From positions 1 through 64,000 of the forward strand of contig JANSLP010000104.1 in the NCBI GenBank assembly GCA_029298735.1: a stretch of DNA of 64,000 bases, written 5' to 3'. Below are positions 55,336 through 64,000 of the stretch, in pieces. Each line of letters starts with the position of its first letter. Position 1 is the stretch's first letter. Source of the DNA: Ophiostoma sp. CBS 140.51. Its lineage: Eukaryota; Ascomycota; Sordariomycetes; Ophiostomatales; Ophiostomataceae. Under the pieces are notes generated by a model, which searched no databases, had not been told where the DNA came from, and was given only the letters and a program-made list of their open reading frames with translations. Made by a program: the position numbers and the translations under genes.

Positions 55336-57546
55336 ATGTTCCACGCCCGCCTACAGCTCCTCCGGCATGGACGGCCGGCCCGGCCGTGTCTGTTTTGTCG
55401 GTCGCGGTCGAGCAACCGCTCCCGCACATACTCCAGCATCTCGGGCACACCTCCTCCCTCGCCCATCACCTCTCTCTCCACCGATTCGACCCTCCCCAAT
55501 CTCCGCATCGGCCGCCACACCCGCGTCATCTTCCAGGGCTTTACCGGCCGCCAAGCCACAGCTAATGCCCGCGAGTCTCTAGCTTGGGGCACCAACATTG
55601 TCGGCGGCGTGACCCCCGGCCGCTCCGGTGAGCATCTGGGTTTGCCATTGCTGCCCAGTGTCCGCGCCGCCGTTGAGACGCTCAAACCTGATGCGACGGG
55701 AATCTATGTGCCTGCCTCGCTTGCGCCGGCTGCCATTGAAGAGGCCATTGCCGCTGAGGTGCCTCTGGTCGTGGCTGTCGCCGAGCACATCCCCTTGCAC
55801 GCCATGCTGCGCATCCACGCCATGCTCAAGACACAGTCCGTGACACGGCTAGTGGGTGCCAACTCGCCCGGTATTATTTCGGCTGTCGGTGCTTGCCGTA
55901 TCGGTTTCCAGCCTCTGCCGTGCTTCTCGCCTGGCTCGGGCGCTGGCACGCGTGTCGGTATTGCTGCTCGGTCGGGGACGCTTAGTTACGAGGCCGTGGC
56001 CTCGACAACACGTGCGGGGCTGGGTCAGAGCCTGTGTGTTGGTGTGGGCGGCGACATTGTGGCCGGTACCGATCTCAGAGAAGCTCTGACTGTTCTGGCC
56101 GACGATCCAGAAACGGACGCCATTGCGCTGATTGGCGAGATTGGCGGCACGAGCGAGCTAGAGGCGGCGGCGTGGATTGAGGCGTACCACAAGCAGGCAC
56201 AGGCGGCAGGTGTGCAGCCGAAGCCGATTGTGGCACTGATCGGTGGCACACACGCCGCTGTCGAGGGCCGCATCATGGGCCATGCAGGCGCCTTTGCTCT
56301 GCCCGGCGAGCCGACGGCTCAGGAAAAGATTGCCGCGCTCGAACGGGCAGGCGCGAGCATTGTGGACCACCCCGAAAAGTTTGGACAGGCAATCAAGGCG
56401 CGTCTGGACGCTCTTTTGGGAAGCGGCGCATCTGGCAGCAGCCTGTTTGGGCAGGCGGGATCGACGACCCAGCGTCGGGGCATGCACACTTCTTCTCTAG
56501 GAAGGAGCAACGGCAGACGTCCTACCATTCAAACTCCTCGCACAACTTCACGCACGGTTACACAAAAACGCTCCATCTACATTAGCCAGGACGCCACGTT
56601 TGACCTCCTCCGTAAGCAGGGTGTCAACGCTGCACCCTACTCCGGCCACGGCACCCAGCGCTACCTCGCCATCAGCATCGACCGCTCGTCCAAATCACCC
56701 TGTATTCTGGCCGCACCTTCTTACGATGGCACTACCCCTTCTTCCCAGAGCAACATCCGCCGTTTTCCCTTCAACTATCACGCCGGTGTCGACGGCCTGC
56801 TGACTGCTCGCGTCGCCAATCACCTTGGCCTCGACACGCTGTCCTCGACCGCCAGCACCGAGGGTCTGCGCAAGCTGCTGCGTGTGCTGTACACGACCTT
56901 TATCGAGCACGAAGCTTATCTCGTGGAGACGGCCGTTGTCTCACGCCTGGCTGACATCAAGGTCGTCCACGCCCGTTTAGGTTTGGACGACGTCGCCTTT
57001 GGCCAGCGCCAGGCCGCTGGTGACGAGACCACTCTGCAGCTCGCTGCTGTGACGCCGCCACCCGAGGCTGACGCCCTCGAGACTCAGGCCAAGGCGGGCG
57101 GTATCGTCTATGTCACTCTCAAGGACAAGGAGGGCTCCGCCCCGGGCACCATTGGCACCTTGGTCAATGGCGCCGGCCTCGCCATGAACACAGTCGACGC
57201 TCTCGCCGGCCTCGGCGGCCAGGCCACCAATTTCCTGGATACGGGCGGCAAAGCTACTAGCGAGACGGTCAAGACCTGTTTCCAAGTCCTGCTGCAAGAC
57301 CCTCGCGTTCGTGTCATCTTTGTCAATGTCTTTGGTGGCCTGACGCTGGGCGACATGATTGCGCGCGGTGTCCTCCTAGCTTTCCAGGAGACCAATGTCA
57401 CCGTGCCCGTCGTAGTGCGCATTCGCGGCACCAACGAGGCCGAGGGCCAAGAGATTATCCGCTCAAGCGGTTTGCCGTTGTTTGCCTATGACAGTTTTGA
57501 CGATGCGGCGGCCAAGGCCATTGAGCTGTCTAATGAGAAGGCGTAG
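55336..57546 (+). CDS. Fused succinyl-CoA ligase-like protein, ATP-grasp degenerate
   Basis: Single exon, 736 residues from the first ATG. An Arg/Ser-rich N-terminus (MFHARLQLLRHGRPARP) looks like a mitochondrial presequence. Residues about 60-365 match the alpha subunit of succinyl-CoA synthetase: the CoA-binding FQGFTGRQAT, GIYVPASLAP, GTLSYEAV, LIGEIGGTSE and phospho-His316 in IMGHAGAF. Residues about 411-590 match the beta subunit ATP-grasp but are shortened, and 590-736 match its ligase/CoA domain (NGAGLAMNTVDAL, NFLDTGGKAT, VIFVNVFGG). Normal enzymes are alpha-beta dimers making ATP or GTP from succinyl-CoA in the TCA cycle. In the ATP-grasp half the magnesium ligands are lost: EINP reads ETAV and the LDGK Asp is His (VHARLG). 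It may act on another acyl-CoA or not be a ligase. The canonical subunits are presumably encoded elsewhere. Confidence 0.87.
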   Translation: MFHARLQLLRHGRPARPCLFCRSRSSNRSRTYSSISGTPPPSPITSLSTDSTLPNLRIGRHTRVIFQGFTGRQATANARESLAWGTNIVGGVTPGRSGEHLGLPLLPSVRAAVETLKPDATGIYVPASLAPAAIEEAIAAEVPLVVAVAEHIPLHAMLRIHAMLKTQSVTRLVGANSPGIISAVGACRIGFQPLPCFSPGSGAGTRVGIAARSGTLSYEAVASTTRAGLGQSLCVGVGGDIVAGTDLREALTVLADDPETDAIALIGEIGGTSELEAAAWIEAYHKQAQAAGVQPKPIVALIGGTHAAVEGRIMGHAGAFALPGEPTAQEKIAALERAGASIVDHPEKFGQAIKARLDALLGSGASGSSLFGQAGSTTQRRGMHTSSLGRSNGRRPTIQTPRTTSRTVTQKRSIYISQDATFDLLRKQGVNAAPYSGHGTQRYLAISIDRSSKSPCILAAPSYDGTTPSSQSNIRRFPFNYHAGVDGLLTARVANHLGLDTLSSTASTEGLRKLLRVLYTTFIEHEAYLVETAVVSRLADIKVVHARLGLDDVAFGQRQAAGDETTLQLAAVTPPPEADALETQAKAGGIVYVTLKDKEGSAPGTIGTLVNGAGLAMNTVDALAGLGGQATNFLDTGGKATSETVKTCFQVLLQDPRVRVIFVNVFGGLTLGDMIARGVLLAFQETNVTVPVVVRIRGTNEAEGQEIIRSSGLPLFAYDSFDDAAAKAIELSNEKA

Positions 57547-58768
57547 GGGGCGATGAAAAGAGAGTGAGAGAGAGGCTGAGTTATGTACATAATTTTGCGA
57601 GATACATACAAAGAATAGATGAATGATTGAACAAACACCAGGTGGAGCACAGAGAGGCACAGACGACCGAGTTTCTGGATAGCTGCTTACCCGTGTAGAG
57701 AGACAAAGACGGCAAGAGACGGCCGTGCCTAGGTCTCCTAGACTACGCCGTACAAGAAGGAACAAGGTGACATATCAATGGGGAAAGGCAGCGTAAAAAT
57801 ACGAGGGTATCGGAGGACAGTCCGAGAGATGAGAGATGCGAGAGGTTGAATGTAATAGATCGAATCACTGGGACAGGCAGAGGACGTAGACAAATGCGGC
57901 GAGGCGGTACAGAAGAGCGTGGCAGAGCTTAATGTGTGGCTAATCTATTGTTGATGTGCCTGGGGAATCCTTTTTAATAACAAGCCGGCCGGTCTCTACT
58001 TTTCGTCCACATTTTCTCTTCCTTCTACTTATTTCAACAACTTCCCTTCATTACCGACGATGCAAAGCCCCAATCCTGCAAACAAAGACACAATGGGTGA
58101 CGGTGTCGTTTCCTCAATCATTCTCCAAAAATCAAACGACGACTCATGCCGTCTTCGGGTCCTGTTCGTTTCCCAGTCTTAACTTTTGTCAGTCTTGGCA
58201 CATTGATCTACCATCCGGTATCCGGCCCTTTGTTACGCGGCAGACAATCTAAAAGAGGCACAGGTGCAGAGCCTTGCAGAAGGATGGTCCAGAGAGTAGA
58301 AATGCGAAGATGCAATCAATGAGCCCAGCGACAGAAAGAGAGGCATCACCGTCCCAAATTGGAGGGGCATTCCTTCGATGAATCGCAGGGTCACTTTCTT
58401 GGCCTCTCTTTTTGTAGTTTCTCTATTTTATTCTTATTTCACTTCGCTACTTACTTTATTTCCCTACAAACTCCAATTGTGAGGGGACGATCATGGTATG
58501 GAGCGGCATTGTAGTGCAACTAGAGTACAAGCAACTAACCACCTAAATGAAGATGCCGAAAAAAATGGATCGTCACCACCCAAGGAATGTCAGTATAAGA
58601 GACATGTCAACGCCCACTCAACAACCATAAATTTGTGCGTGTTGTGTCTTCTTTGTGGTCTGTATTAACCTTAAAATCAATAAGGGTTCTCGTTCTTTTG
58701 TTTCTTTTCTTTTTCTGACCTCTAAACTTTATTTCAAACTTTATTTACATCGTCACGGGTACAGAAAC
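57547..58768. other. 1.2 kb intergenic region
   Basis: 3' flank of the ligase-like gene and upstream DNA of the LysM gene. A TATA-like TATAAG at 58594-58599 lies 170 bases before the LysM ATG. Short frames lack recognisable content. Confidence 0.5.
58594..58599 (+). promoter_or_regulatory. TATA-like box of the LysM gene
   Basis: TATAAG about 175 bases before the ATG, the same spacing as the TATA box of the small secreted protein at 4685. Confidence 0.4.
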
Positions 58769-60002
58769 ATGCCCTCACTACTCAAAATCGCCGGCATCGT
58801 GACCGGCTTGGTTTCAGCTGCCTCTGTTGTGTCGGCCCGGCCACTCGACTGCACATGGACCGTCGTCGCCTCCGATACTGACACTTGTGCCACTATTGCC
58901 GCCGCTTGGGGACTCAATGTGGACCAGTTTGCAGTCTACAACCCGATTACCGGCTGGAACTGCTCGGACGGTGTCATTGCCGGCGAGACGTACTGCGTTG
59001 AGCAAAACTACGGCCTCAGTGCTCTACCGACGAGTCCATCTATTACACCACCTACACCGACGCCGACAGCAGGCGACCCGGGCAGCGGTGGTGGATCCGG
59101 CACAGTCTCTGCGCCAGCCTCGCCGACAGCGCCCAATGGCTCGCCCATCCCGTCACCCGTCCAAGATGGCATCACACCAGACTGTAAGTAGCGTAACTAG
59201 CATAAATAGCTTATAAGAAACACGTACTGACCGTCTAGGCATCTCATTCTACAAGGTCTCAACTGGAGACACATGCGCCAAGCTGGTCACCAAGTTTGGC
59301 ACCTTCTCTCTGACCGACTTCTACACGTGGAACCCGGCCGTCGGCACGGATTGTTCGGGACTGTGGGTCGACACCTATGTTTGCGTTGGCACCACTGCCA
59401 CACCCACGACCAAGCCTACGACGTCCAAGCCGCCCAGCACGCCCACTGGCTCCCCGTTGCCGTCGCCCACTCAGGACGGCCTGACCGACAAGTGCACCGC
59501 CTTTTACAAGGTCATCAAGGGCGATACATGTGCCAAGATTATCGCCAAGTACGGCACATTCACCCTCAAAGATTTCTACGGCTGGAACCCGGCTGTGGGT
59601 GACGACTGCTCCGGTCTTTGGCTGGACACATACGTGTGTGTGGGTGTCCCCGGTACGCCCACCGTCAAACCAACATCCGTTTCGCCCACACCTACGGCCA
59701 AGCCGCCCTCCGGCCCCAGCCCTGTCCAGGACGGTATCGACCCGAACTGCAACAGCTTCTACAAGGTCGTCAAGGGCGACACCTGCGCTAAGATTGTCAC
59801 CAATTACAAGAAAAAGTTTACCCTTGCCGACTTTTACAAGTGGAATCCCGCAGTGGGGGTGAGTTTTTCCTGTAGTATTTAAATGTTTGACCTTTTTGCA
59901 TGGCAATGACTAACATAACAGACTGATTGCGACTCACTGTACCTGGACTACTATGTCTGTGTCGGTGTTGGCAAGAAGCGGCGCTCCGTGATTATGCAGT
60001 AG
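58769..60002 (+). CDS. Secreted four-LysM protein
   Basis: Exons 58769-59183, 59239-59858 and 59922-60002; 371 residues. A signal peptide (about 1-23) precedes four LysM domains: 28-78 (divergent, with a glycosylation site NCS), 142-189, 227-274 and 311-361. The last three are nearly copies, each FYKV..GDTCAKI, FTL/SLTDFY.WNPAVG, D.YVCVG, joined by Pro/Ser/Thr linkers that end in PSPVQDGI or PSPTQDGL. Conserved cysteines suggest a disulfide per domain. LysM domains bind chitin or other N-acetylglucosamine polymers; secreted fungal LysM proteins without an enzyme domain hide chitin from plant immunity or protect hyphae from chitinases. There is no chitinase or membrane anchor. A basic KKRR near the C-terminus could be a Kex2-type site. 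The role as an effector is inferred from family and secretion. Confidence 0.93.
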
Positions 60003-61897
60003 AGTGAGAATGATAGTGGATGGATGGTGTGAAGGTGTGAAGGAAGTTGAGTTTATGATAGTTTATGTTTTATACGATGTTTAACGTATTTCTATAAATT
60101 TGATGTATTTTCTGCATTTGACCAATTTGAATGGTATTTCTTTAGATATTTGTTTTCTAATTTAAATTATGGTAATTTTTTTTTAAAAAAAAGGAAAGAT
60201 ATTATCAATGAAAATTTATGATAAAATCCATTAATATCATCGTAACACCCAATGGACTCTTTCATATAAGAACAAGTCCAGAAAACTCTCCTCCTTAATT
60301 ATGTCAACTCTCATACATTTTCAACATATGCACAGTACTTTTTTTATTCGTAAGACGGCACTCTTAGTGATGTGATGTCTTTGGCCTGTCCAAAAGTCAT
60401 GTGTTGGTGAAACATCACATTAACGGGCTAGTGATGCTAAGAAACGGCCAGGGGCACGGGAGGCCCTGAAGATGGTGAGCAGGAGGGTTAAAGTGGCCGC
60501 ATCCAGGCACCCGAGCGCACGAAACGTCGTTCTCCGCGTAATCCCATTCGTTGATTTTTGTTTCTCGTTTTATTTTAGTTTTTATACGGTCTGTGTTCCT
60601 GCCGTTTCTACGACGTAGTCCCTCCTTTCTCGCGTGCGCGACCGGCCGTGCAGGCTGTTGGTACTATCTTACCTTTACGGATTTATTTGGTTTTGCTGAA
60701 GACTACTCTTGTTATTTTATCCGTCTTGATATTCTCTTCTTTTTTCTTTCATATTTGAAATACAGTGGCTCCTTCCTTGTTCAAGCCTCCACCAGCGCAC
60801 CTTCCAACAAATCACAAGTGTTGGATTTCGTGATAGGCGACTGCCGCGGGATCGTTTACACAGTAGCTGCCGCCTGTGTGCAGGGGTAGCACCTGCCGCG
60901 CTAGAGCTACCCCTGAACAAGACGCACTTTCCAACGCTCCAACTTGAGACACTCCTTGGCCTCCTGTGAATGGCAGGAAAATTGTAGAGAAATAAGAAAC
61001 AAATAAGAAAACGAAGACGAAAACGGGAAACAAATGTAAGGGCAAGCGAAAGCGACCCTCTTACAGGAGTACTTGTACACGTATGACAGAGCACAGCAGC
61101 AGGAAACAGGTTCATCCGTGCCCCCGAGGAAAGGTGCCCAGCGTTCCTTCCTGCTATTTCTGTCATTCTGCCCGATCGTTCCTTACCTTATCATTCCTTC
61201 GTCTCTCTTCTCCCCGCCTTCTCTTTCCTAATCGCGATGATTGCTGACCCGGACTTCGGAGACTTCTGAGAGCCCTTGAAACACGGTAAGCAAGGTAAGG
61301 GGAGCGCGCGCCACGCAAAATGGGAGAGAAAAACCAAGAAAGCAGTGGATAAAAAGAAAGTGAAAAAGAGCCAGACGCCCCAGAAAACCACAAAAAACCA
61401 CAAAAAACCCAAGACAAAAAGAACGGACGGGGGATTGGCAGAGACAGTTCTACATTAGGCCCGGCAGAGAAAGATTCCGAATTATCGATTGACGACGTTG
61501 AACGAAAACAGTTGCACCGACTAGACGAGAGACGGGACCACTGCGCCTCCGAAAAGAAACCTCGACGACAAATAGCATCAAAGACGTCAGACAAGACTCC
61601 AGAAACGAGGCTTGGATCATAGGGCTGACAAAACAAGAAAAAAAAGGTAAAAAAGGTCAAGACCCGCGCGCGCAAAAGGAAGGAGGAGACGGGGCCGGAG
61701 CTAGCACCGCGCTTTCCCGGACTGGTCTCGTTTCTTGTTTTTATTTTTATTCTGGCTCCTGCCGCTTTTAACGTCATTTGTCACCTCGCCTCTTCTCCCC
61801 TCTTTTCTGTCGTTCCCCCATTTTCGCGACCTTTTGAGCTTCACCTCAAAAACCGGAGCGTCCGCAAACGCTTCTACCTTCACACACACTCGCCGCA
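60003..61897. other. 1.9 kb intergenic region
   Basis: The first 350 bases are very AT-rich (about 60050-60340). From about 61730 the + strand is CT-rich, fitting a leader of the P450 gene. A 204-codon minus-strand frame (61163-61777) is basic and Ser/Phe-rich with no recognisable domain, so I do not call it. Confidence 0.45.
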
Positions 61898-63915
61898 ATG
61901 GCGACAAACACGTCCGCCGGACAGCACCCGGTGCTCGCGGCTGCCGTTCCGAACATGGCGTCCTGTTTTGCGTCACCAGCAGACGCATCGACACCTTCCG
62001 GCCTTGCCGGCACGGCTTCGTGTCTTTTGGCCCTGTTCCTGACAAATGCCACAGAAGTGGTCACAGCGTTGGCCGCCCGTTTGACCATTGCACGTATCAT
62101 TGCCGCCGTGTCTGCCTTCCTCGTCGCCGCTTTCTTGGCCGACTGCGCCCTGAAACCCAGCTACCCAAAATCTCTGCCCCGAGTAGGCTACGGCGACAGC
62201 GTGATTGCGACCCTACGCAACTGGTTTGGCTATATCTTTTACTTTAACGACTGGGTCGACGAGGGCTACAACAAGGTATGTTTGGTCTTCGTGCGCTCGC
62301 CTTCCCACACTGTATATTGTTGTGTTTCTGACCCCCAGTTCTCTAAAAACAACAAGGCGTTCCTTGTGCCGTCGGCGGCTTCTCGACCACAAGAAGTCGT
62401 TGTTCCCAGAAACCAGACGGGCTGGATGCTCGACCTGCCTGACCATGTCTTGTCGGCCCATGCCGCCCACGGCGACGTACTCTACACGGAGCACAACTTT
62501 ATCTTTGATGCTCACGCGCATGCCCGCGCCTATGCTGCCAAACACGGCCTCCCACCCATTCCACCTCGCAGCAACAGCGAACACCACGACCACAAACACT
62601 CACCCGTCGACGACGATTTCCACACCCGCGTCGTGCACCGTAATCTGGCTCGCCATCTCCCTGGCCTGCTGCCCTCCATTGAGGATGAGGTGATTATGGC
62701 TACGGATGCAGCCTTTGGTGGTAGTGCTGACGTTGTCGATGGAGAATGGCATACCATCAAGCTCTGGGATGCCTGGCTGGCGATGGTGCCGCAGATTACC
62801 AATCTGTTGCTCGTCGGCCCGGGCACCTGCCGCAACCAGCCCCTTCTCGACACATACGTCAAGTTTGCCGATACCGTCGTCACCAACAGCTTTTTACTCA
62901 ATATGTTCCCTAAACTACTACACCCTCTGGTGGGCCGCCTCGCTAGCATCCCGAATAAACGACTGTGGCGCCGTGCCCACAGCTACCTTGAGCCTCTCAT
63001 CAAGGAGAGAGTGCGCGAGATGACGTCTGAAGAAGGAAATAAGGAGAACGTCAACGAAGACTACATTACCTGGCACATCCGCATGGCCATGGCCGAGGGT
63101 CGTACTGCCGAGCTCGACCCCGTCGCCATCTCCAAACGTTTGCTGCCGATCGAGTTTGCCGCCATCCACACGACCGTTCTGACCGGCTTCTTTGTCATGG
63201 TCGACCTATTGACATCCGACCCAGACTTCATAGAGGGTATTCGCGAAGAGGTCAAGGCCGCCCGCGAAAGCACGCCCGAGACCCACTGGACAAAGCCCTC
63301 GCTGGCCCGCCTCTGGCGCACCGACAGCGCCATCCGCGAGAGCATGCGCGTCAGCCACTTTGCTACGTCACTGGTGAAGCGGAAAGTCATTGCGCCCGGG
63401 GGCGTCACAAATGCGGCTGAGGGCTGGCATGTGCCCTATGGAGGCCTGCTGATGCTCGACTTGGCCGGCACACACCACGATCCGGACTTGTATGCGAACC
63501 CAGATAAGTACGACGCCTTTCGGTACGCGCGGCAGCGGGAGGCCTATGAAGCCGCCACCGTCGTCTCGCCGGTGGGCGGCCAGGAGAAAGATAAGACGCC
63601 AGAGCAGATTGCGGCCGACGCGATGCGTGGTCTCAAGCTGGGCATGGTCACGACGAGTGACAGCCACCTGGCCTTTGGCCACGGCAGGCATGCATGGTAG
63701 GCCACCCCATGCTGTATTTCATTTTACTAAAACTCTACTAACAGTGTAGCCCCGGCCGATTCTTTGTTGCACATGAGCTCAAGATGATTCTGGCTCACCT
63801 GCTCACCAACTACGATATTAAGCCGCTCGAGGCACGGCCCAAGAACTTGTGGATTGGCCAGACCATCATTCCGCCACTGGATGTTAAGGTTGAAGTCCGG
63901 AGGAGGAAGGTGTAA
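61898..63915 (+). CDS. Cytochrome P450 with N-terminal extension
   Basis: Exons 61898-62275, 62339-63696 and 63750-63915, with introns of 63 and 53 nt; 633 residues. One hydrophobic anchor (RIIAAVSAFLVAAFLADCAL) lies at about 67-86 rather than at the very N-terminus. P450 motifs: the I-helix segment FAAIHTTVLTGFFVMVDL, ExxR in RESMRVSHF, a PxxF-like YDAFRYARQ and the haem loop FGHGRHACPGRFF, which is split by the last intron after the first two bases of the cysteine codon. HTT in the I-helix is typical of the fungal ent-kaurene-oxidase/CYP503-like group. The substrate is unknown. The chain is about 100 residues longer than usual, with an N-terminal extension and a His-rich insert (SEHHDHKHSP). 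Intron 1 is a multiple of three with no stop, so it could be retained in frame. The acceptor of intron 2 was chosen to keep ACPGRFF. Confidence 0.9.
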
Positions 63916-64000
63916 TCGACAGATTGGGGCAATTTAACGCAGATCACGACCGTAGAAGAAGCAAAGAATATTAGAGGACAAAATGCGCAACATCAAGATG
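63916..64000. other. Right edge
   Basis: 85 bases of 3' flank after the P450 stop codon; nothing else visible. Confidence 0.5.

Noticed and set aside
61163..61777. 204-codon minus-strand frame before the second P450
   Set aside because: Repetitive Ser/Phe/Arg composition, no domain, and it overlaps what looks like promoter DNA.
32591..63915. Secondary-metabolite cluster including two P450s
   Set aside because: The P450s are 27 kb apart among housekeeping genes with no synthase, transferase or cluster regulator.

Overview
This 64 kb window is nuclear DNA of a filamentous ascomycete (Pezizomycotina, most likely a Sordariomycete). The evidence is short introns (49-103 nt) with GT..AG ends and CTAAC-like branch sites close to the acceptor, CT-rich leaders before start codons, one gene per transcript on both strands, GC-rich third codon positions, and typical fungal families: a LysM effector-like protein, fungal P450s, Rap1-like, Cox19, Fmc1, Swf1, Vps1 and an NPC1-type sterol transporter. 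I cannot name the species. I see no transposon, CRISPR array, tRNA or rRNA gene.

Layout. 0-13.4 kb: an AtuA/DUF1446 enzyme (-), a small secreted protein (+), a J-domain co-chaperone (+), a SET-domain protein with a signal peptide (+), a nitrilase-family amidohydrolase (-) and the Hsp90 activator AHA1 (-). 13.4-19.1 kb: 5.7 kb without a recognisable gene, ending in a CT-rich leader. 19.1-34.5 kb: a 1421-residue disordered protein (+), FMC1 (-) divergent from an EngB-type mitochondrial GTPase (+), SWF1 palmitoyltransferase (-) divergent from a RAP1-like BRCT/Myb protein (+), and a cytochrome P450 (-). 34.5-39.0 kb: a second gene-poor stretch. 39.0-54.5 kb: NPC1/NCR1 (-) divergent from a large F-box/zinc-finger protein (+), then VPS1 (-) divergent from COX19 (+). 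55.3-63.9 kb: a fused succinyl-CoA-ligase-like protein, a four-LysM secreted protein and a second P450, all on +.

Most genes are ordinary housekeeping functions and do not form one pathway. Several share a compartment: FMC1 and the EngB GTPase in mitochondria from one short divergent promoter, COX19 in the intermembrane space, the ligase-like protein probably in the matrix, and SWF1, VPS1 and NPC1 in the endomembrane system. AHA1 and the J-protein both serve chaperones, and AHA1 has a heat-shock-element-like site upstream. The two P450s are not beside a PKS, NRPS or terpene synthase, so I do not call a biosynthetic cluster.

The observations most worth following are: (1) the F-box gene's reading frame continues past two in-frame TAG codons with protein-like sequence; (2) the succinyl-CoA-ligase-like fusion has lost the magnesium-binding residues of its ATP-grasp half while keeping the phospho-histidine of the alpha half; (3) the RAP1-like protein appears to carry an ARID-like domain; (4) a SET methyltransferase-like protein begins with a signal peptide.
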